Both the position numbers and the translations under genes were made by a program. This document shows positions 34,301 through 43,538 of a DNA stretch of 43,781 nucleotides, in pieces. Origin of the DNA: Chitinophagales bacterium. GTDB lineage: Bacteria > Bacteroidota > Bacteroidia > Chitinophagales > Chitinophagaceae. Below the pieces are notes generated by a model. The model saw only the letters and a list, made by a program, of their open reading frames with translations. It ran no database searches and was not told the origin of the DNA. The stretch spans positions 1-43,781 of the forward strand of contig JAATFV010000136.1 in assembly GCA_015655015.1 (NCBI GenBank), in the 5' to 3' direction. Positions within the stretch are counted from its first letter, which is position 1; the number at the start of each line of letters is the position of its first letter.

Positions 34301-34350
34301 GAACAGTATCAGGAGGCGCCGGAAGGGATATTTGTAACATATAAACTAAT

Positions 34351-37300
34351 ATGTATAAAATAACCAAAACTAACCACCAGTTATTCCAGGGCCACTGCTG
34401 CCGGGCCTTATTTTTTCCTTTTCTCCTCTATTGGGCGCTATTGCCGCGCGTTGCCGGGGCACAGGTAAAACCCTCCTCTGCTGAGCAACCGATCGTGGTA
34501 ACCGGCGTAGTCACTTCCGATAAGGGAGAGTACCTGCCGAATGTCGATGTCATCGATAAAGGTACAGGGAAGGGAACCAGAACCAATGATGCGGGTAGTT
34601 TCACGCTCAAAATTTCCCGCGGGGCGACATTGGTGTTCAGTTCCGTCAATTATTCCACGCAGGAGATCCTTATCGGCAGCCTGGAAAAGGTGAACGTTGT
34701 CATGAATCCGGTCACCAAAGTACTCAACGAGGTCATGGTAGTGGGGTATGGCACCCGGAAAAAAAGCGAATTTACCGGGGCGGCAGTCACGCTGCGGGCT
34801 GATGAGCTGAACAAGGCCAGCCTGTCGGTGGCCAACCTGCTGCAGGGGAAAGCATCCGGGGTACAGGTTTACCAGGATGACGCCACTCCGGGCGCCGGCC
34901 TGACCATCCGGATACGGGGTACGAACTCTATCAATGCGGGCAGTGACCCGCTCTATGTGGTGGATGGGTTCCCCCTCAGCGATAATATCGGGTTTTCGAT
35001 GAACCCGGAGGACATCGAGTCCATCACTATTCTAAAAGACGCGGCCTCCACCTCCATATATGGGGCCAGGGGCGCCAATGGGGTGGTCATGATCACCACC
35101 AAGAGCGGGTATAATAAGCCCGCCAAGGTAAATGCAGCCGCCAGCTATGGGGTCGAAAAGGTGGTCGGCCGCTATGATCTGATCGGGCCTTATGATAATG
35201 CGGTCCGCCTGAATGCGCTCAATACGCTGCTGGGCAATATTCCCCCCTACTCTGCCGGCCGGCTGGACTCCCTGAAGAGGGGATTTTTTGGAACGGACTG
35301 GCAAAAAAAGGCATTCCGTCCTGTGAACGTGCAGAATTTCTCGCTGAACACTACCGGCGGCTCTAAAAAGACGTCCGTTTTCTCCAGTTTGGATTACCTC
35401 AACCAGGATGGGATCGTGGTCAACTCCAATTATAAGAGGATTTCGGGCCGTGTGAATGTCGACCAGGATGTGAGCGATAAATTCAAGTTGTCGGCAAGGT
35501 TGTTCTCTACTTATGGGATTCAAAATGTCCTGCCGCTGGATCCGTCCACCATCAATGGGTTCGTCAAGCAGGTACTGAAAGCCAATCCTTCTTCTTCATT
35601 TGACGAGCCGGCGATCCTGGATGCGCAGAATCCCTTGCATTTCATTGAAGCCATCAAACGGAAGAACACCTATTTCAGGGTACAGGGGTATTTTTCCCTG
35701 CAATACCAGATCCTGAAAGGGCTGGTCTTGAAAACCGATCTTGGAGCGGATATAAATTATAACACCACGTATTATTTTGCCCCTTCTTCGGTACCGGCAG
35801 GAACATCCACGTCGGGGCTGGCCACGATCACCAACGTACAGGGGCAGGACCTTTTGCTGAACCCGACGCTGAATTATGTCTTTAAGGTCCGGCAGCATAG
35901 TTTCAATCTGCTGGCGGGCTACAATCAGCAGAGCACCTATTACTGGGAGCAGGGCACCACTGCGACTAACTTCAGCAGCGATGCGCTGGGATATGATAAC
36001 TTAGCCAGTGCGCAGAATTTTACTGCCTATTCCACCAAAACGCTCATCAAGCGGCAAAGCTGGTTTGGAAGAGTGGACTATGATTTTGCCGGCAAGTATA
36101 TTTTCAGTGGTACGTACCGGATCGATGGTTCTTCCGTATTTGGGAGCAATCATAAATTGGGTTATTTCCCCTCCGCGGCTGTTGCCTGGAATTTCAAGAA
36201 GGAGGATTTTCTGGCGGGAGCGGGTGTGCTTTCCACCGGAAAGGCCCGGCTGAGTTATGGGATCACGGGCAACGACCGTATCAGCGCAGGAAATTCCCTG
36301 GCCACTTTTGCCAGCGACCGGAGCACTGCTTATACGTACGACGGGACTTCCTCCGTCAGCGGTATTGCCATTACCAGTTTATCCGATCCGGAGCTCAAGT
36401 GGGAGCAGACGGCTTCGCTGGACGCGGGGCTGGATATAGGTTTCTTCAAAGACCGGCTGGTGATCGAAGCGGATTATTACCGTAAAAAGACAACGGACCT
36501 GTTGTTGAGCCGCAATATTTCTCCCTCGACCGGGTTTACCACGCAGATTGGCAATGACGGGGCGGTACAGAATAATGGATTCGAGATCGCCGTGAATTCC
36601 ACCAATATTTCCACGGGATCCTTCAAATGGACCACCGGCATTTCTTATGCCATCAATAAGAACTATATCTTGTCCCTGGGTCAGAATAATGCGGATATTT
36701 ATGTCGGCTCTTTCAAACCGGATGGGACGGCCAACTTTGAGGATCCCTTTATTTTGCGCAAGGGACACCAGATCGGTTCCATCTATGGCTATCAGTATAC
36801 GGGCATCGTGCAAGCCAATGATCCGGTGCTGACGACCACCCAGCCCAACTCCAAGGCGGGGGATCCGAAATTCAAGGATGCCGACGGGAGCGGGACGGTG
36901 AGTGCCGATGACAGGGTTATCCTTGGCAGCGGGATACCGAATGTGGTGCTGGGGTTCAATACCAGCCTATCCTACAAGAGCTTTTCCCTGGACATCGTGC
37001 TGCAGGGGCAGTTTGGAGGGAAACTGGTGAACGTGCAAAAAGAGGACCTGGAGAATCCGTTAGCCACCGGCAATGAACTGAAAACCATCCTGAAGAATAC
37101 CTGGTCGGCTACCAATACCGGCGGGGCCATTCCGGAGAGGGGCTGGTATGGTAATCCCTACGGCGGTTATGTGAACTCGAATTTCGTGGAGAGTTCCAAT
37201 TACGTTAAGATCAGGAATGTCACGTTGAATTACCATATACCGGTGAGATATTTGCGGCATTCCGGCATTTCCTCTCTGGACGCCTATGTCAACGGGCAGA

Positions 37301-37458
37301 ATCTCTATACGTTCACCAAATACTCGGGATTGAATCCGGAAGTAGGGAATCTTGTCTCTACGTCCTATCTCAACCAGAATGTCGCTCGCGGATTGGATTT
37401 CAATGCCTATCCAATGAGCAGAATGATAACGTTCGGTGTCCGGGTAAGTTTTAACTGA
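34351..37458 (+). CDS. SusC/RagA-family TonB-dependent outer-membrane receptor
   Basis: The intact 1035-residue receptor has a signal segment (about residues 18-38), a carboxypeptidase-like domain (about 45-115), a plug (about 125-245: VVGYGTRKKSEFTGA; RIRGTNSIN; DPLYVVDGFP; SIYGARGANGVVMI) and a long beta-barrel to the C-terminus. Unlike the 19634 receptor it has no STN domain, which fits control by the divergent HTCS rather than by sigma/FecR. It leads a tightly packed operon with SusD (14-base gap) and the sulfur genes. The substrate is unknown; the downstream enzymes suggest a sulfated compound or an acceptor to be sulfated. Confidence 0.95.
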   Translation: MYKITKTNHQLFQGHCCRALFFPFLLYWALLPRVAGAQVKPSSAEQPIVVTGVVTSDKGEYLPNVDVIDKGTGKGTRTNDAGSFTLKISRGATLVFSSVNYSTQEILIGSLEKVNVVMNPVTKVLNEVMVVGYGTRKKSEFTGAAVTLRADELNKASLSVANLLQGKASGVQVYQDDATPGAGLTIRIRGTNSINAGSDPLYVVDGFPLSDNIGFSMNPEDIESITILKDAASTSIYGARGANGVVMITTKSGYNKPAKVNAAASYGVEKVVGRYDLIGPYDNAVRLNALNTLLGNIPPYSAGRLDSLKRGFFGTDWQKKAFRPVNVQNFSLNTTGGSKKTSVFSSLDYLNQDGIVVNSNYKRISGRVNVDQDVSDKFKLSARLFSTYGIQNVLPLDPSTINGFVKQVLKANPSSSFDEPAILDAQNPLHFIEAIKRKNTYFRVQGYFSLQYQILKGLVLKTDLGADINYNTTYYFAPSSVPAGTSTSGLATITNVQGQDLLLNPTLNYVFKVRQHSFNLLAGYNQQSTYYWEQGTTATNFSSDALGYDNLASAQNFTAYSTKTLIKRQSWFGRVDYDFAGKYIFSGTYRIDGSSVFGSNHKLGYFPSAAVAWNFKKEDFLAGAGVLSTGKARLSYGITGNDRISAGNSLATFASDRSTAYTYDGTSSVSGIAITSLSDPELKWEQTASLDAGLDIGFFKDRLVIEADYYRKKTTDLLLSRNISPSTGFTTQIGNDGAVQNNGFEIAVNSTNISTGSFKWTTGISYAINKNYILSLGQNNADIYVGSFKPDGTANFEDPFILRKGHQIGSIYGYQYTGIVQANDPVLTTTQPNSKAGDPKFKDADGSGTVSADDRVILGSGIPNVVLGFNTSLSYKSFSLDIVLQGQFGGKLVNVQKEDLENPLATGNELKTILKNTWSATNTGGAIPERGWYGNPYGGYVNSNFVESSNYVKIRNVTLNYHIPVRYLRHSGISSLDAYVNGQNLYTFTKYSGLNPEVGNLVSTSYLNQNVARGLDFNAYPMSRMITFGVRVSFN

Positions 37459-37472
37459 TAAAAATCAACAAC

Positions 37473-39065
37473 ATGAAACTGTATTATAAAGTATCCTCCC
37501 CGCTGCTGCTCAAAATATGCGTGTGCCTGGCAACTGCCGTGGCGGTATCGGGTTGCAGCAGGAATTTAAAGGACGAGACGTTCTCGACGTATGACCAGAA
37601 CAGCCTTATCAAACCCGAGAATGGGGAGCAGGCTGTGGTAGGGGCCTATGCCGGCCTGAAAGACAATGGCGGATATGGCTATTACGCCGGATATCTCTTT
37701 TGGCTATATGAATATCCTGCCGACGTGGTGACTACGAGTGCTACATCCAAACAGGGGGTGCAACTGGATCAGCTCACCTATGATGCTTCGAACTCCATTA
37801 TCAATGCTGTCTGGGCGAGTATTTTCAGGCTTGTCTCCCGAACCAATGAGGCGGAGGCGCTGATAAAAAATATCGACTATGTCGACAACGGTTCCACCGA
37901 AGCCATGAAGAACCAGCATCTCGCCGAAGTGCGTTTTTTGCGGGCGTTGGCGTATTTCGATGCGACCGATCTATGGGGGGATGTGCCGTTGATACGCAAA
38001 CCTTCTTCCGAGTTCACTTCTGCAGACCTGAACCCGGCGCTGACGGGCCAGTCTGTTATCGAGGATTCGATCATTTCGGACCTGGCATTCGCCAGGAAGT
38101 ATCTCCCGGCGAGTTTTCCGGCGGCGTCTATCGCCAGGGCTACCAGTGGGGCCGCTTCTTCCCTGCTGACAAGACTTTATATGCGAAGGAGTGAATGGCA
38201 AAAGGCTGCCGATGAGGCGCTGGTGGTGATCAACTCCGGCGTCTATGATCTGAGGACGATCGCGGAAGGCGGGATCACGTCCTTGTTCTACACGGACAAC
38301 CGGGCGGACAATGAATTTATATTCGTGTTGAAATCTTCCAATGATGCCGGGGCCTATACGATCAATTCCAATAGTTTCGGCATCAACTCGCTGCCCTGGG
38401 ATTATAACCGGGGCTGGGGTAATTTCCCGATCCACCTGCAGTTCTATGCGCTCTTCGATCCTTTGGACGACAGAAGGAACCTGCTCACGGGAATCTATAA
38501 AACCTTGTATGGGCAGTATGAGAGTGTCCCTGTCGAATATGGCGGACCTGGCGGAGCCCTTCCCGATACGCTTGCGGCAACCTATGTATACAATTTGAAA
38601 TATCCTCATGTCAACAATTATAATTATGCCGGTTTCAATAATGTAACTATTTTGCGGTATGCGGATATCCTGCTGATGAGAGCGGAGGCATTGAATGAGG
38701 TGAGCGGGCCGACCCAGGAAAGCCTTGACCTTATCAACCAGGTGAGGAACCGGAGCAAGCTGGCCAATATCAGTCTGTCGGATTATGCCACGAAGGAGCT
38801 GTTGCGGAATAAAATTTTCGATGAAAGGAACAAGGAATTTTTTATGGAGGGGCGCAGGAAGGATGACCTGATCCGGTGGGGAAAGAGTGTGACAGGCGGA
38901 GCTACTCCTTTATCTAAATTCAAGGAGTACGTAGTACCCCGGCTCACGGACCCGACGACCTATTCCGATGCGGTGAATTATGCCCTCTATCCCTATCCGC
39001 AAAATGAATTGCAAGCCAACACCTCGCTGAAAGCGACCTTGAATAATGACCGAGTAAGACAATAG
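37473..39065 (+). CDS. SusD/RagB-family outer-membrane lipoprotein
   Basis: The 530-residue partner of the preceding SusC starts with a lipoprotein signal ending VSG-C (Cys28). It shows SusD features: HLAEVRFLRALAYFDATDLWGDVPL (in its central part ALAYF and LWGDVP), and the C-terminal block ILRYADILLMRAEALNE through FFMEGRRKDDLIRWGK. It would bind the substrate at the cell surface and close the SusC pore. The gap to the ASST-like gene is only nine bases and consists of a short TAGA repeat that includes the stop codon, so the sulfur genes are cotranscribed with the importer. Confidence 0.95.
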   Translation: MKLYYKVSSPLLLKICVCLATAVAVSGCSRNLKDETFSTYDQNSLIKPENGEQAVVGAYAGLKDNGGYGYYAGYLFWLYEYPADVVTTSATSKQGVQLDQLTYDASNSIINAVWASIFRLVSRTNEAEALIKNIDYVDNGSTEAMKNQHLAEVRFLRALAYFDATDLWGDVPLIRKPSSEFTSADLNPALTGQSVIEDSIISDLAFARKYLPASFPAASIARATSGAASSLLTRLYMRRSEWQKAADEALVVINSGVYDLRTIAEGGITSLFYTDNRADNEFIFVLKSSNDAGAYTINSNSFGINSLPWDYNRGWGNFPIHLQFYALFDPLDDRRNLLTGIYKTLYGQYESVPVEYGGPGGALPDTLAATYVYNLKYPHVNNYNYAGFNNVTILRYADILLMRAEALNEVSGPTQESLDLINQVRNRSKLANISLSDYATKELLRNKIFDERNKEFFMEGRRKDDLIRWGKSVTGGATPLSKFKEYVVPRLTDPTTYSDAVNYALYPYPQNELQANTSLKATLNNDRVRQ

Positions 39066-39073
39066 ATAGATAG
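39063..39073 (+). repeat. TAGA micro-repeat at the SusD stop codon
   Basis: TAGATAGATAG (four-base period, 2.75 copies) begins with the SusD stop codon and fills the nine-base gap to the next gene. It places TAG in different frames just before the ASST-like start. Very short, so chance is possible. Confidence 0.5.
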
Positions 39074-39074
39074 C

Positions 39075-40493
39075 ATGGGTACCCGGAAAAAGAAAGTTCT
39101 TCGGATAGTAGCGCTGGCGTTGGTACTGGTGACCGGCATTATCCGCGCCTGGTTTTATTTCGCCCCCTTGAAGATCCGGCATATTGAATTGGTGGCGACT
39201 GCGGACAACCGGCTCCGGATGCTCCTTAAAGTCAGTACCAATCATAGTTGTGATGCGGTGGTGGCGTATTGGCAGCCTCATTCGGGGGACACGCTCTACT
39301 CCGCTGTCTCCCGCGGTACGGACAACCATTCGATCTATCTGACGAACCTGCAAGGCCCTCAGAAATACGAGTTCGAGGTGCTGGCGTATTCCGCCGGGAG
39401 GAATCAGTCCCAATCCAGCCGGGTACATAATTTTTCTACGGAGCCTATTTACCAGGCAACGCCTTATTTCTCGCTGGATACGCTAAATCCGGTGGTGGAG
39501 AAGGATATCCGGCATACTTATTTCCTGACGCAGATCCTGACCGAACCGGGATCTGCGGTGATCATCAATTACCGGGGAGAAATCGTATGGTATGTCCCTT
39601 TTAAGAAAGGGGTAAAGGTGTCCCATTGGACGGCCGATAAGACCGTCCTGTGTATCATTGGGGCTGCCGCCATTCCTGCTTCCGGTGGGGACGAGATCAT
39701 CGAGACGGATGTTACGGGTAAGGTGCTCACCGACCTGGTGCTGGGAAAGGGGGGGATGGATAAGCTGGTGCATCATGAAGTGAGGAAGGACCAACAGGGG
39801 AATATCTATGCGTTGACCTTTGACAAAAGAGTCTTTGACCTGAGTCCTGCGGGGGGGCTGAAGAAGGATACGGTTTCCGGGGATGGCATTGTGGTATTTT
39901 CTCCTTTGGGGAAAAAGTTATGGGAGTGGTCGGTATTCGACCATCTCGACCCGTTAAAAGATTCGATGATCGTAAAACGCAAGAAAGACTGGGTGCATGC
40001 CAATGCGCTGTACAAGGAAGAAAGTGGAAATTTTCTTATTTCCTTCAGGGATCTGAACCAGGTATGGGAGGTGAATGGGAGAACGGGGGGTGTCAACTGG
40101 AAGTTTGGCATGAACGGTGATTTTGAACTGCCGGATGCGGATACTTTCAGTGCCCAGCATGCGGTGCACATCAATTCCCGGGGCCAGTTAATGTTATTGG
40201 ACAATGGTATCCGCAGAAAGATCAGCAGGGCCCTCTCCTTCCGGATGGATACGGTCAGCAGGAAGGCCATTCCCGATATTAATGTAGCTTTGTCCGCTGA
40301 GTATTTTTCTCCTTCGAAGGGGAATGTCGTTCTGCTGGATCATAACAGGATGCTTTTTTGCCTTACGGACCCCCGGGTATTTCTCATTACGGATGGGAAC
40401 GGAGAGATTCTCTGGAAAATCACGGTGGCGGGGGATCCGTACCGGCTGGAGCCCATTGCTGATTTTTTACCTGACAAACCGGGATGGCCATGA
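39075..40493 (+). CDS. Arylsulfate sulfotransferase (ASST)-like protein
   Basis: ASST enzymes move a sulfuryl group from an aryl sulfate to an acceptor in the periplasm without PAPS, through a sulfated histidine. The 472-residue protein has an N-terminal signal anchor (about 8-28), an Ig-like domain (about 35-122) and a beta-propeller. Residues aligning with the E. coli active site are visible: HH at 233-234 (for H252), DWVHAN with H308 and N310 (H356, N358), R325 (R374) and QHAVH with H362 (H436, the sulfated His). Spacing is close to the reference (17 rather than 18 residues from H308 to R325). It probably acts at the outer face of the inner membrane. Its stop overlaps the ChrA start. Aryl sulfate donor and acceptor are unknown. 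Confidence 0.82.
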   Translation: MGTRKKKVLRIVALALVLVTGIIRAWFYFAPLKIRHIELVATADNRLRMLLKVSTNHSCDAVVAYWQPHSGDTLYSAVSRGTDNHSIYLTNLQGPQKYEFEVLAYSAGRNQSQSSRVHNFSTEPIYQATPYFSLDTLNPVVEKDIRHTYFLTQILTEPGSAVIINYRGEIVWYVPFKKGVKVSHWTADKTVLCIIGAAAIPASGGDEIIETDVTGKVLTDLVLGKGGMDKLVHHEVRKDQQGNIYALTFDKRVFDLSPAGGLKKDTVSGDGIVVFSPLGKKLWEWSVFDHLDPLKDSMIVKRKKDWVHANALYKEESGNFLISFRDLNQVWEVNGRTGGVNWKFGMNGDFELPDADTFSAQHAVHINSRGQLMLLDNGIRRKISRALSFRMDTVSRKAIPDINVALSAEYFSPSKGNVVLLDHNRMLFCLTDPRVFLITDGNGEILWKITVAGDPYRLEPIADFLPDKPGWP

Positions 40494-41713
40494 AAAAAAA
40501 GGAAACAACTTCCGCGGAGCCGGCGGGCCTGGCCTATTTGTTCCTGACCTTCCTGAAAATAGGCGCTATGTCATTCGGAGGGCATATGGCTCTTGTGGCT
40601 GTCATTCAAAAGATACTGGTGGATAGAGACAAGGTGTTGAGCACTGATACCATCATCAACGGCATCAGTGTGGCCAGTTTTCTTCCGGGTCCTTTGGCCG
40701 TGAATATGGTCGCCTATACAGGGTATGCCCTCAAGGGACGAAAGGGAGCTGCGGTGAGCCTGGCAGGCATCATCCTGCCATCTTTTCTATTAATGCTGGT
40801 GCTGGCGCGGGCGTATTTTGCGTATGCACATAAAATACACCTGGACCTGGTCATGCAGTATACGCTCGGGGCGGTATGCGCCATTATTTTGTCCACGGGG
40901 GTCCAGCTATTCAAAAAGGAAGTGGCCGGGGCGCCAATCCGGCTTTCGATCTGTGTGGTAACGGTGCTGGTATCTCTCTGCGTTACCAATTATTTTGCGA
41001 CGATTGGTCTGCTGGCGGCCGGAGCCCTGACAGGGTATTTATTTGAAAGGCAGAAGACCGGCGACGGCGGTCTAAAAACCGTGTCTTCTTTTAATCTTCC
41101 TCCTGCCGCCAAATACATTATAGGGGTATTATCCTTGTTGGAGGCGCTCTTTTTAACGAATGGCTGGCGTTTTTTTTCGAATATTTATTTGAAGCTGGCA
41201 ACCGTATTCTCCGGGATGAGCCTGAACCTGTTTGGAGGCGGATATGTGATGATCCCGTTCATGCAATCCTTATTTGTCGATGGGCTGCGCTGGTTGTCCC
41301 AGAAGGAGTTTGCGGACGCCATCGCATTTAGCCAGGTTACCCCTGGTCCTATCCTGATAAGCGCCGCTTTTATCGGATTTAAAATGGCGGGAGTGGCAGG
41401 AGCCGTCATCGCTACGGCGGGTATTTTTGTGCCGTCCGCAGTATTGATGATCCTCGTTTCGAAACTAGTTCTGCAGTATAAGGACCGGCCGGAATTGAAA
41501 AAGGCGCTGGCAGGGATTAAAGCAGCCGTTATCGGCCTGATCATTGCTGCTGCCTTGAAGATGTTACCGCCGGCTTTTTCCGGTTTGCTGCCGGCGTTGG
41601 TGACTTTATCCGTTTTTTTCCTCAGTTTCACGTATAAAATAAGCCCGGTATATTTGATTTTGGGTTCTGTCATAACAGGTATTATTGTTCTCCTCATCAA
41701 CCAGCAAGTATGA
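40490..41713 (+). CDS. ChrA/CHR-family anion transporter
   Basis: A two-domain CHR-family membrane protein of about 407 residues with roughly ten helices. The N-terminal half has the LKIGAMSFGG signature followed by FLPGPLAVN; the C-terminal half has LFGGGYVMIPF and VTPGPILISAAFIG. In the usual first motif (SFGGP) the Pro is replaced by His. Characterised members export chromate, and sulfate competes as an analogue; placed between two sulfotransferase genes, a role in sulfate or sulfur-anion movement is more likely than metal resistance, as inference. The ATG at 40490 gives a four-base overlap with the ASST stop like the next three junctions; an ATG at 40484 is also possible. Confidence 0.88.
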   Translation: MKKKETTSAEPAGLAYLFLTFLKIGAMSFGGHMALVAVIQKILVDRDKVLSTDTIINGISVASFLPGPLAVNMVAYTGYALKGRKGAAVSLAGIILPSFLLMLVLARAYFAYAHKIHLDLVMQYTLGAVCAIILSTGVQLFKKEVAGAPIRLSICVVTVLVSLCVTNYFATIGLLAAGALTGYLFERQKTGDGGLKTVSSFNLPPAAKYIIGVLSLLEALFLTNGWRFFSNIYLKLATVFSGMSLNLFGGGYVMIPFMQSLFVDGLRWLSQKEFADAIAFSQVTPGPILISAAFIGFKMAGVAGAVIATAGIFVPSAVLMILVSKLVLQYKDRPELKKALAGIKAAVIGLIIAAALKMLPPAFSGLLPALVTLSVFFLSFTYKISPVYLILGSVITGIIVLLINQQV

Positions 41714-42744
41714 ATAACAGCATTTCCGGCATCCAGATAATCGGTACCCAGCGATCAGGGTCTAATTTACTGCGGGTGATACTCGATCAGTCCGCCGATA
41801 TTGCCTCACCGCATCCTCCGCATATCTTAATCACGTTCATGCCGTTGCTGTCCTTATACGGCGATCTGGACCGGGATGCGAATTACCGGCTGCTGGTCAG
41901 TGACCTGGTAGCGTTCGTGGAGGCGAACCCGGTTCCCTGGGACGGTGTCCGGCTTGACGGCCAGGATCTTTTCGAAAGATCGGAAACGCGCTCCCTTTTT
42001 GAATTGAACCGGCTCATTTATGAACAGGCTGCTAAAAGTAAACAGGCCCGGTATTGGTGTTGTAAGAGCATGAATAATGTCTATTACGCCGATCAGCTGG
42101 AGAAACAGGAGAACAAGCTCAAATACATCTATTTGTACAGGGATGGGCGGGATGTGGCGGCCTCTTTTCAAAAAGCCGTGGTAGGCGACAAACATGTTTA
42201 TCACCTGGCCCGGACGTGGAAGCAGGATCAGGAAGCCAGCCTTCGGTTATCGGGCAAACTTGACAGCGGCCGTCTTTTTTCTCTTAATTATGAAACACTG
42301 ATTACGGAGCCGGAGCAGACGGTGAGAAAGCTCTGTGATTTTCTGGACATTGGTTACACGGCCGGCATGCTCCATTTCTATGATTCGGCCACTTCTAAAG
42401 CGACGGCTGCTGCCGGGGAGATGTGGAGCAATGTCGAAAAGCCGATCATGCGCAATAACACGCAAAAATTTCTGACAGCGTTCAAGGAGCATGATCTGGA
42501 AATTTTTGAATTGATCGCCGGGGATATATTGAAACGCCTCGGATATCCGCTGTATACTTCTTTAAGCGCCACGGAGCTGCTATCGGAAGGATGCATAGAA
42601 AAGTATAATGCGGAGAATGAGGTGTTGAAACGGGAGATCCTGGGAAAGACCAGGCAGAGTGATCTGGACAAACGGGAGCTGCAAGCGCGTATTCTACGCA
42701 GGATCCGGCAAAGAAATCTTGAAAAGGAGGGGAATAGCATATGA
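41710..42744 (+). CDS. PAPS-dependent sulfotransferase
   Basis: The 344-residue cytoplasmic enzyme has the 5'-phosphosulfate loop IIGTQRSGSNLLR (about residues 10-22) and the 3'-phosphate motif YLYRDGRDVAASF (about 140-152) of P-loop sulfotransferases, which transfer sulfate from PAPS to a hydroxyl or amine. After the catalytic domain (to about 295) comes a charged helical tail of about 45 residues ending IRQRNLEKEGNSI, probably a coiled coil. The acceptor cannot be read from sequence. Four-base overlaps join it to the ChrA gene upstream and to cysQ, which removes the PAP it makes. Confidence 0.9.
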   Translation: MNNSISGIQIIGTQRSGSNLLRVILDQSADIASPHPPHILITFMPLLSLYGDLDRDANYRLLVSDLVAFVEANPVPWDGVRLDGQDLFERSETRSLFELNRLIYEQAAKSKQARYWCCKSMNNVYYADQLEKQENKLKYIYLYRDGRDVAASFQKAVVGDKHVYHLARTWKQDQEASLRLSGKLDSGRLFSLNYETLITEPEQTVRKLCDFLDIGYTAGMLHFYDSATSKATAAAGEMWSNVEKPIMRNNTQKFLTAFKEHDLEIFELIAGDILKRLGYPLYTSLSATELLSEGCIEKYNAENEVLKREILGKTRQSDLDKRELQARILRRIRQRNLEKEGNSI

Positions 42745-43538
42745 TATTGGAAATAGGCGGGGTGTCGACCGGGCTGGATACGTTACAGGTTATTGCGAGA
42801 CAGGCAGGAAGAGCAATTTTATCGGTGTATAATAATGAGGAAGGGGACGGGGCGGTGACGCTGAAAGAGGATCTTTCTCCGCTGACGCGAGCCGACAGTC
42901 TTTCGCATGAAATCATTCTCCATGAACTAACGCTTTTAACGCCGGGTATTCCTGTCCTTTCGGAGGAGGGGGCCCATTTACCGTATGAGGAGAGAAAGGA
43001 ATGGGAATGCTACTGGTGTGTCGATCCGTTGGATGGAACGAAGGAATTCATTAAGCGCAATGGAGAATTCACGGTAAACATAGCGCTGATCTATCGAAAC
43101 GAGCCGGTGTTGGGTGTCATTTATATTCCTGTGCAGGATGTCTTGTATTATGGCGCCGAAGAGACCGGGAGCTGGAAAATAGCGGCCGGGCAGGCGCCGG
43201 TGCGGCTGCATACGGATGAGCGGGCTTCGCAATGGGTGGCGGTAGGCAGCAGGTCGCATAGTGCCCCGGAGGAAGCGGAAATAGTCGCGCGGTATCCGAT
43301 CGTGCGGAGTATTGCGGCGGGCAGCTCGCTGAAATTCTGCCTGGTAGCCGAAGGGGCGGCGCATTTTTATTACCGGCATGGGCCTACGATGGAATGGGAT
43401 ACGGCGGCGGGCCACGCGATCGTACGGTATAGCGGCGGCAAATTCACCCTGCCGTCCGGTGAGCCTTTCCGGTATAATAAGGAATCTCTTTTAAACGGTC
43501 CTTTTATTTGCAGCATCCACCATACTGTTGCACTATGA
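42741..43538 (+). CDS. cysQ: 3'(2'),5'-bisphosphate nucleotidase CysQ
   Basis: CysQ hydrolyses PAP, the inhibitory by-product of PAPS-dependent sulfotransferases, to AMP. The 265-residue protein has the inositol-phosphatase-fold metal motifs: SEEG (about residue 74), DPLDGTKEFI (about 94-103) and EWDTAAGHAI near residue 220. It overlaps the sulfotransferase gene and the next gene by four bases each. This coupling is the strongest sign that PAPS is actually consumed by the neighbouring enzyme. Confidence 0.95.
   Translation: MILEIGGVSTGLDTLQVIARQAGRAILSVYNNEEGDGAVTLKEDLSPLTRADSLSHEIILHELTLLTPGIPVLSEEGAHLPYEERKEWECYWCVDPLDGTKEFIKRNGEFTVNIALIYRNEPVLGVIYIPVQDVLYYGAEETGSWKIAAGQAPVRLHTDERASQWVAVGSRSHSAPEEAEIVARYPIVRSIAAGSSLKFCLVAEGAAHFYYRHGPTMEWDTAAGHAIVRYSGGKFTLPSGEPFRYNKESLLNGPFICSIHHTVAL

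Noticed and set aside
40490..41713. Chromate-resistance operon
   Set aside because: No ChrB, ChrF or other metal-resistance gene is nearby; all neighbours concern sulfuryl transfer.
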